This document shows, piece by piece, positions 26,557-35,609 of a stretch of 64,000 nucleotides of DNA (position 1 is the first letter of the stretch; each line of letters starts with the position of its first letter). Source of the DNA: Bacillota bacterium. GTDB taxonomy: Bacteria > Bacillota > UBA4882 > UBA8346. The DNA lies in the NCBI GenBank assembly GCA_023426245.1, contig JAFABB010000014.1, positions 62,001-126,000 on the forward strand. Direction: 5' to 3'. A model generated the notes under the pieces. The model was not told where the DNA came from and searched no databases. It worked only from the letters and a program-made list of their open reading frames with translations. A program made the translations under genes and the position numbers.

Positions 26557-27889
26557 ATTTATTGAGCGGCCCCGTTATTTCTGTGCGTTGGGGGGCGCGC
26601 TGGAAACTTTAACCGCCCTGCCGGGTGTGATACCCATTTTGCACGCGGCTCCGGGTTGTGCCGGCAATATTACCTGGGCTCAGAATGGCGGCAGTGGATT
26701 GCAGGTCGGCGGCCATTGCGGCGGGTTAACCGTTCCCAGCACTAATGTGCAAGAAAAGGAAGTCGTTTTTGGCGGTCTTGACCGGCTTCGGGAAGAGATT
26801 CAGACCACTTTAGAGGTTATGGAAGGCGAACTCTATTTTGTGATTACCGGTTGCGTGACCGAAGTTATCGGGGATGATGTAAAAGCTGCGGTCAATGAGT
26901 TTCAAAATCAAGGGATCCCGATTATTTATGCGGAGACGGGCGGATTTAAGGGGAATTCGTACTATGGCTATGATTTAGTGCTCCAAGCGTTATTCAGAAA
27001 CTATGTAAAAAAGGAGGGGCCGAAAGTCAGAAAACGGGTGAATGTATGGGGTGTGGTTCCGTTTATGGATGTCTTCTGGCGCGGTAATCTTGAGGGTGTA
27101 CGAACTCTACTGGAAAAGCTGGGTTTGGAAGTCAATAGTTTCTTTAGCGCTGCCGACTCCTTAGAAAATATCAGGGAAGCCGCCCAAGCCGAATTGAACA
27201 TTATCCTTTCCGATGTTTACGGAGTCGAAGCCGCCGGAATATTTCAGGAAATTCACGGCACACCTTATATTCAATTACCGCTTCCTATTGGTCCGGCGGC
27301 TACCGATCAATTCTTGCAACAGGTAAGTGCGTTTTTAACATTGGATACATCGGTAACCGATGCTCTCATCGCCAAAGAACATCAACAGTATTATCATTAT
27401 TTGGAACCCTTAATTGAGGCTTACAATGATCTTGACCTGCAACGGTATGCGATCGTGATCGGGGATGTCAACTATGCGGTGGCAATCACCAAGTTTTTAG
27501 CGGATGATCTCGGTTGGTTGCCGGAGTTGGTGGTATTGACCGACCCGTTGAGTGAGGAACAACAACAAAAATTACTGGCATCGCGGTTTCATCTGAATTC
27601 AGGGATTAAACCAAAGGTGGTCTTTGAAACCGATACCAGCGAGATCATCAGGCGTTTCAAACAAAACTGGCCGGAATTTAAAAGTCAAAAATATTACAAT
27701 GCTTTTTCCCCGGCATTTGTAGTGGGGAGTTCTTTGGATCGCGAATTCGCTCAAAGTATCGGCGCCGCCCATCTTAGTGTGAGTTTTCCAGTAGCCAACC
27801 GGGTGGTGATTGACCGTGGCTATACTGGTTGCCGGGGTGGCCTGCGGTTGATTGAAGATTTGCTGAGCAGCATTGTGATCGGCCGGTAA
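26549..27889 (+). CDS. Nitrogenase-like component 1, K (beta)-type subunit, pair B
   Basis: About 446 residues from ATG 26549 (GGGAGG nine bases upstream; the frame is open further upstream inside the D gene). P-cluster cysteines are Cys12 (YFCALGGA), Cys37 (HAAPGCAG) and Cys102 (TGCVTEVIGDD). The C-terminus (ANRVVIDRGYTG, GGLRLIEDLL) matches the pair A K protein. Gene order is D then K here but K then D in operon A, so duplication was followed by rearrangement. No NifH-like reductase is encoded in this operon; the one at 37770 probably serves both pairs. Confidence 0.85.
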   Translation: MAEFIERPRYFCALGGALETLTALPGVIPILHAAPGCAGNITWAQNGGSGLQVGGHCGGLTVPSTNVQEKEVVFGGLDRLREEIQTTLEVMEGELYFVITGCVTEVIGDDVKAAVNEFQNQGIPIIYAETGGFKGNSYYGYDLVLQALFRNYVKKEGPKVRKRVNVWGVVPFMDVFWRGNLEGVRTLLEKLGLEVNSFFSAADSLENIREAAQAELNIILSDVYGVEAAGIFQEIHGTPYIQLPLPIGPAATDQFLQQVSAFLTLDTSVTDALIAKEHQQYYHYLEPLIEAYNDLDLQRYAIVIGDVNYAVAITKFLADDLGWLPELVVLTDPLSEEQQQKLLASRFHLNSGIKPKVVFETDTSEIIRRFKQNWPEFKSQKYYNAFSPAFVVGSSLDREFAQSIGAAHLSVSFPVANRVVIDRGYTGCRGGLRLIEDLLSSIVIGR

Positions 27890-27939
27890 AGTATTTTATT
27901 TGTCCAGTGAAATTTAAAAAATGTTTTGGTTTGAAATGA

Positions 27940-28020
27940 TTGACAAAGTCTCTTCGGGGACGTAATATTATATTACCAAGTAATTTAATAGGAATACAAG
28001 GAATATTTGTTAAGGAATAA
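27940..28020 (+). promoter_or_regulatory. Promoter of the first metNIQ operon with candidate operator
   Basis: TTGACA (27940-27945), a 17 bp spacer and TAATAT (27963-27968). AGTAATTTAATAGG (27979-27992) follows and matches the shared motif. GGAATA occurs three times between 27991 and 28020. Further down, ATACAAGG and CCTTGTAT before a T-rich stretch could pair across a long loop. The 370 bp leader shows no S-box or T-box, and the AT-rich 71-codon frame at 28048-28263 is not convincing as a gene. Confidence 0.65.
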
Positions 28021-28259
28021 TTGTGATCATATCATTTTAATGCTACCTTGTATTTTTATTTTCAACGATTATCAAATCAGATTAAATACGGGTTCAATAC
28101 CCTTTTAAAAATAGTTTATATCATATTAAATCGATATGTTTTATATAGTAATTTTACTTTCCAAAGGATGGCTTTAATTTATTCAAAATTTTATTTTCCT
28201 GTGAAAAACGAAGCGGAATCGATGAGATTTTCTAAAAATCAAAACATGGAGGAATCTTT

Positions 28260-29249
28260 GTGATCCAGCTGCAGGACATTAAAAAGACTTATTCCATCAC
28301 AAAAAATCACCAAGTGGAAGCATTAAAAGGGGTAAGCCTACATATTCAAGCCGGAGAAATTTTCGGTATTATTGGTTACAGTGGAGCTGGGAAAAGCACC
28401 TTAATTCGTTGTATAAATTTACTGGAGCGGCCAACTTCCGGTTCTGTAACTGTGAATGGTCAAGAACTCACTTCCTTATTACCGCGGGAACTTCGTAAAA
28501 CAAGAGAAAAAATCGGAATGATCTTTCAAAACTTTAATTTAATGAATTCCAGAACTGTATTTCAGAATGTTGCGTACCCCTTAAAAAGAAAAGGTTTAAG
28601 TAAAAAAGAAATCGCCACCAAGGTTTTCAATCTCTTGGAAATCGTCGGTATTAGCGAAAAGTCCCAGGTTTATCCGTCACAGCTCAGCGGCGGACAAAAA
28701 CAAAGAGTGGCCATTGCCCGAGCACTAGCCAATGATCCGGAAGTAATCCTGTGTGATGAAGCGACATCAGCCTTGGATCCCCAGACCACCCAAGCGATAT
28801 TAAAACTTTTAAAAGATATCAACCAAAAATTTAAGATCACCATTGTCATCATTACCCATGAAATGCAAGTGGTTAAGGAAATTTGTAATGAAGTCGCTGT
28901 CATGGAAAATGGCAAAATTGTTGAAACCGGAAATCTGTTGCAGATTTTTTCCAATCCCAAAGCCCAAGTGACCAAGGACTTCATTGCCACAGTGTTCCAG
29001 TGGGAGCGGGCCATTGAATTGCTGAAAACCCAGGAAATTGTGGAATCAATGAAAGAAGATGAAATCATCGCCAAAATTGTTTTTATGGGTAAAAATACGG
29101 CTCAGGCTTTTATATCCAATATAGCACGAATGTTTACGGTTGATGTCAGTATTTTATTTGGAAACATTGAAATGATTCAGGGGGTAGCGGTGGGTCATCT
29201 GACGACCAAATTCAGCGGCAGGATATCTTCAAGGCTTTATTATATCTAA
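28260..29249 (+). CDS. metN: Methionine-type ABC importer ATPase (MetN), full length with NIL domain
   Basis: 329 residues from GTG with GGAGG upstream. Walker A GYSGAGKST, signature LSGGQKQRVAIARAL, Walker B VILCDEATSALD. The last 80 or so residues form the NIL regulatory domain, which in MetN senses internal methionine and blocks transport. MetNIQ systems carry methionine, its sulfoxide and related thioethers. This copy heads an operon with metI, metQ and an M20 amidohydrolase. Confidence 0.92.
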   Translation: MIQLQDIKKTYSITKNHQVEALKGVSLHIQAGEIFGIIGYSGAGKSTLIRCINLLERPTSGSVTVNGQELTSLLPRELRKTREKIGMIFQNFNLMNSRTVFQNVAYPLKRKGLSKKEIATKVFNLLEIVGISEKSQVYPSQLSGGQKQRVAIARALANDPEVILCDEATSALDPQTTQAILKLLKDINQKFKITIVIITHEMQVVKEICNEVAVMENGKIVETGNLLQIFSNPKAQVTKDFIATVFQWERAIELLKTQEIVESMKEDEIIAKIVFMGKNTAQAFISNIARMFTVDVSILFGNIEMIQGVAVGHLTTKFSGRISSRLYYI

Positions 29250-29279
29250 AGCAACAGCAGATTTCAGTGGAGGTGATTA

Positions 29280-29963
29280 ATGATGCTGGAACTATTCAAA
29301 ACACTAATGCCCAATGTGATGAACTTGTATCCGGATATGTACAAAGCGCTGTTTGAAACATTATTCATGGTTATGGTATCGGGGATTATATCCACCGTAA
29401 TCGGAATTCCTACGGGAGTTATTTTGGTGGTAACTCGGGAGGGAGGGATTTTGGAAAATCCCGTTGCCAATAACATCATCGGGAAAATAATTAATATTCT
29501 GCGTTCAATACCTTTTATTATTTTATTGGCGGCTATTATCCCGGTAACCCGATTTTTTGCGGGTACAACCATCGGAACGAAGGGGGCGCTTGTTCCGCTG
29601 ATCTTCGGTACCGCTCCTTTTATCGCCAGACAAATTGAGTCTGCTCTATTACATATTGATAAGGGAATTATTGAAGCCGCCCAGTCCATGGGTTCAAGCC
29701 CGCTGGAGATTGTTTATCGGGTAATGTTATTGGAGGGATTACCGGGAATCATCTATGCCCTTACGATAACAACCATTAGTTTAATAGGCCTCTCGGCTAT
29801 GGCAGGAACAGTTGGAGGAGGTGGGCTTGGGGACTTTGCCATCCGCTACGGGTATCAATACTTCCAAACCGATGTAATGGTTGTTACGATCATCATTTTG
29901 CTTATATTAGTGAATGTGGTTCAGGGAATCGGGGATTTACTATTGAAATTAGTCACTCATTAA
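29280..29963 (+). CDS. metI: Methionine-type ABC importer permease (MetI)
   Basis: 227 residues with five or six membrane segments. NILRSIPFIILLAAIIPV and the cytoplasmic coupling loop EAAQSMGSSPLEIVYRVML are hallmarks of MetI. GxGGLGDFAIRYGYQ near the C-terminus is also conserved. It lies between metN and metQ with short gaps, so it is co-transcribed and pairs with this MetN as a homodimer in the membrane. Confidence 0.92.
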   Translation: MMLELFKTLMPNVMNLYPDMYKALFETLFMVMVSGIISTVIGIPTGVILVVTREGGILENPVANNIIGKIINILRSIPFIILLAAIIPVTRFFAGTTIGTKGALVPLIFGTAPFIARQIESALLHIDKGIIEAAQSMGSSPLEIVYRVMLLEGLPGIIYALTITTISLIGLSAMAGTVGGGGLGDFAIRYGYQYFQTDVMVVTIIILLILVNVVQGIGDLLLKLVTH

Positions 29964-29984
29964 ACAACAGAGGAGAATCCGATC

Positions 29985-30806
29985 GTGAAAAAAATTATTT
30001 TTTTGACTATAACACTGATTTTGACGTTCAATATTCTTTTAGCATCCAATATAACGGAAGTTGCAGCCGATGCTCAAAAGCAAACCATCAAATTGGGAAT
30101 AACCGGTGATGACCATCGGATTTGGGATATCGTCAAAGCAAAACTCGCCAAAGAAAACATCGATCTTCAGGTGATAAGTTTCTCCGATTATATTCGCCCC
30201 AATTTGGCGCTGGCCGAAAAAGAAATTGATCTCAATGCATTCCAACATTATGCTTATTTTAACAAATTTAAAGCGGACCGTAATCTCAAAATTGTCCCGA
30301 TTGGCGAAACCGTACTGGCTCCGATGGCAATTTTTTCGGCAAAACTAAAGTCGTTGAAGAACCTCAAAAACGAAGCTAAAGTTGCCATCCCCAATGATGC
30401 TTCCAATGGCGGAAGAGCCCTTTTCCTGCTTCAAAACGCCGGTTTAATTAAAATTAACAAAGATGCCGGGTTGTTACCGACGGTTAAGGATATTGTTGCC
30501 AATCCTAAAAACTTACAAATCATTGAATTGGCTGCTCCTCAGATTCCGAGGTCCCTTCCGGATGTGGATATTGCGGCGATTAACAGTGGGATTGCGATTG
30601 ATGCGAAGCTGTCGCCGATCAAAGATTCAATCTATCTGGAGAATGCCAAATTAGAGACTTCCAAACCTTATATCAATATTATTGTGGCTCGGGAAGACGA
30701 TAAAGATAACCCATTCTATAAAAAGGTTGTCAAAGCATATCATTCGGGTGACGTCAAAAAAGCAATTCGAGAGATTTATCAGGGTGCTTTAATTTCTACA
30801 TTTTAA
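29985..30806 (+). CDS. metQ: Methionine-type ABC importer binding protein (MetQ/NlpA family)
   Basis: 273 residues. The family core is visible as DYIRPNLALAEKEIDLNAFQ, VAIPNDASNGGRAL and the C-terminal ISTF. The signal peptide lacks a lipobox cysteine, unlike MetQ of typical monoderm Bacillota, so the protein should be soluble in a periplasm. The ligand is presumably methionine or a related thioether. Confidence 0.9.
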   Translation: MKKIIFLTITLILTFNILLASNITEVAADAQKQTIKLGITGDDHRIWDIVKAKLAKENIDLQVISFSDYIRPNLALAEKEIDLNAFQHYAYFNKFKADRNLKIVPIGETVLAPMAIFSAKLKSLKNLKNEAKVAIPNDASNGGRALFLLQNAGLIKINKDAGLLPTVKDIVANPKNLQIIELAAPQIPRSLPDVDIAAINSGIAIDAKLSPIKDSIYLENAKLETSKPYINIIVAREDDKDNPFYKKVVKAYHSGDVKKAIREIYQGALISTF

Positions 30807-30875
30807 TCCCTAGAATTTTTAACTGGCAGTTTTGCGATTAAAGACGGATAAATATTTTGGAAAGAAGCATATTTT

Positions 30876-32087
30876 ATGAGCAAACCCATAAACAGCGATG
30901 GAATGAAAAAGCAAATCGTTTCTTTGATTGAAGAACGGAAAAATGATTTGATTCAGGTAAGTCATGATATTCATGACCACCCCGAGGTTGGCAATAAGGA
31001 ATTTTATGCCTCTGAATGCCTATATCGTATGCTGGAATCCCAGGGTTTTTCTGTTGAAATCGGCGTTGCAGGACACCCAACCGGTTTTATAGCCCGGAAA
31101 AAATCTTCCCAATCCTCCGGTCCATCGATTGGATTTTTGGCGGAATATGATGCCTTGCCGGAGATCGGCCATGGATGCGGACATAACATTATTGGTGTTG
31201 CCAGTGTTGGGGCGGCTATCGCACTTGCAAGTGTAATCGATGATGTGGGCGGTCAGGTTGTAGTATTTGGTACCCCTGCCGAAGAAGGAGGCGAAAATGG
31301 CAGCGCCAAGGCTAGCTTTGTGAAAGAAAATGTATTTAGCGGTATCGATGCTTGCCTGATGATTCATCCCTCCAATACAACCAATGTTACTGAAAATACC
31401 CTGGCTTTAGATCCAATTGATTTTGAATTTTTTGGGAAGGCAGCTCATGCGGCATCTGCGCCGGAAAAAGGAATTAACGCTTTGGATGGAGTCATTCAGC
31501 TTTTCAATGGTATTAATGCGTTACGGCAGCAACTTCCCACGAATGTAAGAATTCATGGCATTATCACTCATGGGGGTGATGCACCCAATATCATTCCCGC
31601 ATATGCCAAAGCCAGATTTTTTGTCAGATCTACAACCAGGTCTAGATGTAACGAAGTTACCGCCAAAGTAAAGGCAATTGCAGAGGGTGCTGCCTTGGCA
31701 ACCGGAACCAAGGTTAAAATTAATTTTTTCCAAAATCAAGTGGACAATTTTTTAATCAATCAAAGATTGAATCATTTATTTAAGAAAGCCATGGAAGAGT
31801 TGGGGGAAGAAATGGCGGATCCGGGGAATAAAGGGAAAGGCTCAACGGATGCCGGGAATGTCAGTCATATTGTACCGACGATTCAACCCTCCATTAAAAT
31901 TGGCCCCGAAGAACTGGTAGGACACAGCATTGAATTTTGTAATGCCGCAAAATCTGAAGTCGGAGACCGTGCTTTGATATTAGGTGCGAAAGCTTTAGCC
32001 ATCACCGGGTTAATTTTATTGACCCAGCCCGATGAATTACCACAAATTCACGCTGAATTTCAAAGAAATGGAGGTCTTGATTTGTAA
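30876..32087 (+). CDS. M20-family amidohydrolase/carboxypeptidase (M20D-like)
   Basis: 403 residues. Metal ligands appear in HDHPEVG, EYDALPEIGHGCGHN and TPAEEGGENG, with a histidine in GKAAHAA. M20D enzymes remove acyl groups from N-acyl amino acids; close relatives in Bacillota act on N-acetylated sulfur amino acids in S-methylcysteine-type salvage. It lies 70 bp after metQ, so the imported compound could be an N-acyl or peptide form of a sulfur amino acid. Aminobenzoyl-glutamate hydrolase-like activity is an alternative. Confidence 0.82.
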   Translation: MSKPINSDGMKKQIVSLIEERKNDLIQVSHDIHDHPEVGNKEFYASECLYRMLESQGFSVEIGVAGHPTGFIARKKSSQSSGPSIGFLAEYDALPEIGHGCGHNIIGVASVGAAIALASVIDDVGGQVVVFGTPAEEGGENGSAKASFVKENVFSGIDACLMIHPSNTTNVTENTLALDPIDFEFFGKAAHAASAPEKGINALDGVIQLFNGINALRQQLPTNVRIHGIITHGGDAPNIIPAYAKARFFVRSTTRSRCNEVTAKVKAIAEGAALATGTKVKINFFQNQVDNFLINQRLNHLFKKAMEELGEEMADPGNKGKGSTDAGNVSHIVPTIQPSIKIGPEELVGHSIEFCNAAKSEVGDRALILGAKALAITGLILLTQPDELPQIHAEFQRNGGLDL

Positions 32088-32114
32088 AAAAGCACTTCCA
32101 AACGTTTCAGGATA

Positions 32115-32159
32115 TTTGTATCGGGGGATAATCATGTAAAATTTTATTATTTTGATAGG
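32115..32159 (+). promoter_or_regulatory. Probable promoter of the threonine-synthase-like operon with candidate operator
   Basis: TAAAAT (32137-32142) has a weak -35 TTTGTA 16 bp upstream. ATTATTTTGATAGG (32146-32159) begins three bases after the -10 box and matches the copy at 7312 in 11 of 14 positions. Confidence 0.5.
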
Positions 32160-32208
32160 TTTACATATATCCCGGACTTTAATTTGAAAGGGGCTTCGCC
32201 AAAATATC

Positions 32209-33417
32209 ATGAGTTTTAGCTATGTGGCCGATCTTTACTGTCCCCGGTGCGGGAAACGATATGCTGTTAACGAAATCCATCAATTGTGTGACTGTGGTTC
32301 ACCTTTATTGGTGGCCTATGATTTAGAGCGGCTGAAATCACACCTTCGCCCGGAAGATTTTCAGGGCCGCTCCAATGACTTATGGCGTTATCATGAATTG
32401 TTACCTATCCTTGATCCTGTCAATGTAGTGACTCTGGGAGAAGGAATGACCCCTTTGTTGCCCATCCCCAAATTGGGCACAACAATCGGAGTACCCAAGC
32501 TTTATCTCAAGGATGAGGGGATTATTCCCACCGGTACTTTTAAAGCCAGAGGGGCTGCGGTCGGAATATCGCGGGCCAAAGAATTGGGTATTCAGGAGTT
32601 CGCGATGCCCACCAATGGCAACGCCGGCGCTTCCTGGGCTTTATATGCGGCACGGGCCGGGATCCAAGCCACCATCGTAATGCCGAAAGACGCGCCTCTG
32701 ATTACCCGGAATGAATGCGCAATAGCCGGGGCCAAATTGTATTTAGTCAATGGTTTAATCAGTGATGCCGGTAAAATTGTCGGCCGCCTCGTCGCCGACA
32801 AGGGCATTTACGATGCTTCCACCCTGAAAGAACCTTATCGAATTGAAGGCAAAAAGACAATGGGCCTGGAAATTGCCGAACAGTTGGGATGGCAGTTACC
32901 GGAGGTGATCGTGTATCCCGCTGGAGGTGGCGTTGGTATCATCGGAATGTATAAGGCTATCCGGGAATTGATGGATTTGGGATGGGTTACCGGTCCATTA
33001 CCCCGGTTGGTGGCGGTACAGGCTGAAAATTGTGCCCCAATAGTAAAAGCCTGGGAATTAAAGCAACCAGTATCGCAGTTTTGGGAGAATTCTTCCACGA
33101 TGGCATTCGGTATTAATGTACCAAAAGCGCTGGGCGATTTTCTGGTCTTGGAAGCGCTGTATGCAACAGAGGGTTGTGCGGTAACGGTAGCAGATACCGA
33201 GATTTTACAGGAGCAGCGAAACTTGGCAATGGCAGAGGGAAGATTCATATGCCCTGAGGGGGCGGCAACTTTAGCAGCCATTCGAAAACTCTCTCAAAAA
33301 GCTTGGATTGGAGAAAACGAAGTTGTGGTAGCCCTTAATACAGGAAGTGGGATTAAATATCCGGATACGGTTCAGATGGACCCGACATTGCTTCAACCAA
33401 CCGATAGTTTGGCTTAA
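32209..33417 (+). CDS. Threonine synthase-like PLP enzyme
   Basis: 402 residues of the fold-type II PLP family, closest by motif to threonine synthase. The N-terminus has a zinc-ribbon-like cysteine set (CPRCG and CDCG). PLP lysine is in TGTFKARGA, the asparagine loop in TNGNAGASWA and the phosphate loop in PAGGGVGI. Threonine synthases use O-phosphohomoserine; related proteins make cysteate or degrade diamino acids. Its place before an amino acid importer and behind the sulfur-type operator leaves open a role in releasing or using an imported amino acid. Confidence 0.8.
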   Translation: MSFSYVADLYCPRCGKRYAVNEIHQLCDCGSPLLVAYDLERLKSHLRPEDFQGRSNDLWRYHELLPILDPVNVVTLGEGMTPLLPIPKLGTTIGVPKLYLKDEGIIPTGTFKARGAAVGISRAKELGIQEFAMPTNGNAGASWALYAARAGIQATIVMPKDAPLITRNECAIAGAKLYLVNGLISDAGKIVGRLVADKGIYDASTLKEPYRIEGKKTMGLEIAEQLGWQLPEVIVYPAGGGVGIIGMYKAIRELMDLGWVTGPLPRLVAVQAENCAPIVKAWELKQPVSQFWENSSTMAFGINVPKALGDFLVLEALYATEGCAVTVADTEILQEQRNLAMAEGRFICPEGAATLAAIRKLSQKAWIGENEVVVALNTGSGIKYPDTVQMDPTLLQPTDSLA

Positions 33418-33506
33418 CTGACCGGCGATTAAAAATTAGTAGGTTGCTTTGGATTTGAAGGCTCAGATACGAGAAAACCGTTATGATGGGGATGAGGAGA
33501 AAGGGT

Positions 33507-34172
33507 ATGCCGCTTGATTTTCAATTTATGAAAGCACAGATTCCGCTATTTATTCATGCAGCAGTTTTAACGCTGGAGATCGCTTTTATCAGTATATTGG
33601 CTTCCATAATCATCGGAGTTATCAATAGTATCATTTGTTATTACCGTGTAAAATTCCTGTCCGGACTGGTACGGACCTATGTAGAAGTTTCACGGAATAC
33701 CCCTCTTTTGATTCAGCTCTTTTTCTTGTATTTCGCGTTGCCTACATTTGGAATCAAGTTAAGCGGTTATAGCTGTGCAGTTATTGGATTGATGTTTTTA
33801 GGTGGCGGATATATGACAGAAGCATTTCGTGCCGGGATAGAGGCAGTCAGTAAAAATCAGATTGAAGCCGGATTGAGTATCGGGCTAACCGGCAGTAAAC
33901 TGATGCACTATGTAATACTTCCCCAGGCCATAGGGGTGGCGATACCGGCCATTACGGCCAATTGTATTTTTTTGTTGAAGGAGACCTCCATTGTATCGGC
34001 TGTAGCGGTGCCGGAGCTTCTTTATACCACCAACAGCCTGATTGCCATCTACTATAAAACATATGAAATGCTATTGATGTTAACAGTTAGTTATCTAATC
34101 TTGATTTTACCCATCTCGTTTTTATTATCATGGGCCGAGAGGAGGGTCAAATATGCTCAGTTCGGGATTTAA
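33507..34172 (+). CDS. Polar amino acid ABC importer permease, first subunit
   Basis: About 221 residues (HisM/GlnP family), five or six membrane segments, with SRNTPLLIQLFFLYF and the coupling loop EAGLSIGLTGSKLMHYVILPQA. ATG 33507 after GAGGAG is the best start; the frame extends 24 bp further up. It overlaps the second permease by 20 bp. The system probably carries cystine or another polar (sulfur) amino acid, but ligand specificity cannot be read. Confidence 0.87.
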   Translation: MPLDFQFMKAQIPLFIHAAVLTLEIAFISILASIIIGVINSIICYYRVKFLSGLVRTYVEVSRNTPLLIQLFFLYFALPTFGIKLSGYSCAVIGLMFLGGGYMTEAFRAGIEAVSKNQIEAGLSIGLTGSKLMHYVILPQAIGVAIPAITANCIFLLKETSIVSAVAVPELLYTTNSLIAIYYKTYEMLLMLTVSYLILILPISFLLSWAERRVKYAQFGI

Positions 34173-34809
34173 AACCCTCATTCAATCCATGCCTTTTTTA
34201 GGGGATGGCCTATTGACTACCCTTAAAATTGGAATTTATTCTATTTTGATTGGTTCCTTCGGCGGAATCGCTTTTGGGCTTTTACGAGTCGCCAGGGTAA
34301 AATGGCTTAGAATTTTAACACGAAGCTACCTTGAACTTTTCCGGGTGATTCCGATTATTGTTTGGTTATTTATTGTTTTCTTCGGTATACCCATGGCTAC
34401 CGGACTGAATCTATCGGGAGAAGTGGCCGCTGTTTTGGTATTTTCTCTTTGGGGTATCGCTGAAATGGGGGATATTGTCAGGGGAGCGCTGGAGTCTCTT
34501 CCAAGAACTCAGGTTGAAGCAGGAAAGGCTATCGGATTGAATCAACTGCAATTATATATTTATATCCTGATTCCCCAAGCGATTCGGCGCATGGTTCCGG
34601 CGGGTATTAATCTGGCAACCCGGATGATCAAAACCACTTCCCTGACTGTTTTAATTGGTGTGGTTGATATAATCAAGAGTGGGCAGCAGATCATCGAAAG
34701 GACCAAGGAATCATTTTGGATATATAGCTTTTTGTTTTTACTTTATTTTTTATTGTGTTATCCTCTTTCGAGCTGGTCGCGATATCTGGAAAAAGCTTGG
34801 CAAGATTAA
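34153..34809 (+). CDS. Polar amino acid ABC importer permease, second subunit
   Basis: 218 residues of the same family, with LELFRVIPIIVWLFIVFFG and the coupling loop EAGKAIGLNQLQLYIYILIPQA. It starts inside the end of the first permease gene at an ATG after GAGGAGGG. The two together should form a heterodimeric pore. The ATPase gene follows within 25 bp. Confidence 0.87.
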   Translation: MLSSGFKTLIQSMPFLGDGLLTTLKIGIYSILIGSFGGIAFGLLRVARVKWLRILTRSYLELFRVIPIIVWLFIVFFGIPMATGLNLSGEVAAVLVFSLWGIAEMGDIVRGALESLPRTQVEAGKAIGLNQLQLYIYILIPQAIRRMVPAGINLATRMIKTTSLTVLIGVVDIIKSGQQIIERTKESFWIYSFLFLLYFLLCYPLSSWSRYLEKAWQD

Positions 34810-34832
34810 ATAATTGTAAAATCCTAAAGGAA

Positions 34833-35609
34833 GTGAATCCCATTCAAGAGGTTGTGTTGGAATTAAAGAATGTGACCAAGTTTTATGGTGACAGACTGGC
34901 ATTGAAAAGGATTAACTTCAAAATCCATCAAGGAGAGGTGGTCGTTATTGTAGGGCCGAGTGGCTGCGGTAAGAGCACTTTATTGCGCTGCTTGAATGGT
35001 TTAGAACAAATTCAGGACGGTCAAATCTTATATCATGATGTGGATCTTCATTGTGGAAATACTCGATGGCAGGAGATTCGGCAAAGGATTGGCATGGTTT
35101 TTCAAAGCTACGATTTATTTCCCCATATGACTGTGTTGGAAAATATTTTATTGGGTCCTCTAAAAGTTCAAAAGCGGTCAAAAAAGGTAGTTTTGGAACA
35201 AGCGGAAAGTTTATTGGCAAGAGTCGGTCTTCTTGAGCGTAAGGAGGCCTATCCCCGAGAGTTATCGGGCGGACAAAAACAACGGATTGCGATTGTCAGG
35301 GCACTTTGCATGAATCCGGAAATTATGTTGTTTGATGAAGTGACTGCAGCGCTTGATCCGGAGATGGTCCGTGAGGTTTTGGAGGTTATGTTGGGACTGG
35401 CCAAACAAGGGATGACGATGGTGATTGTAACGCATGAAATGGGGTTTGCAAAGGCCGTCGCCGATCAGATTATTTTTTTGGATGAAGGAGAAATTGGTGA
35501 AAGCGGTAGCCCTGCGGAGTTTTTTCATCACCCCCAAACGGAACGGGCCCAACGGTTTTTAAATAAATTATTCTTTTTTGAAAATTTACAAAGGAGTGAA
35601 GTATCGTGA
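34833..35609 (+). CDS. Polar amino acid ABC importer ATPase (GlnQ-like)
   Basis: About 258 residues. Walker A GPSGCGKST, Q-loop VFQSYDLFPH, signature LSGGQKQRIAIVRAL, Walker B IMLFDEVTAALD and switch VTHEMGF. The frame is open from 34755 inside the permease gene, but the GlnQ domain begins near 34850. GTG 34833 touches the AAAGGAA site; an ATT at 34842 has the better spacing and GTG 34854 is a third option. Valine instead of proline after the Walker B Asp-Glu (DEVTAALD) is a small departure from the usual DEPTSALD. Confidence 0.88.
   Translation: MNPIQEVVLELKNVTKFYGDRLALKRINFKIHQGEVVVIVGPSGCGKSTLLRCLNGLEQIQDGQILYHDVDLHCGNTRWQEIRQRIGMVFQSYDLFPHMTVLENILLGPLKVQKRSKKVVLEQAESLLARVGLLERKEAYPRELSGGQKQRIAIVRALCMNPEIMLFDEVTAALDPEMVREVLEVMLGLAKQGMTMVIVTHEMGFAKAVADQIIFLDEGEIGESGSPAEFFHHPQTERAQRFLNKLFFFENLQRSEVS

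Noticed and set aside
28048..28263. 71-codon AT-rich frame upstream of metN
   Set aside because: No ribosome site, composition of a non-coding leader and it runs into the metN start; no family resemblance.
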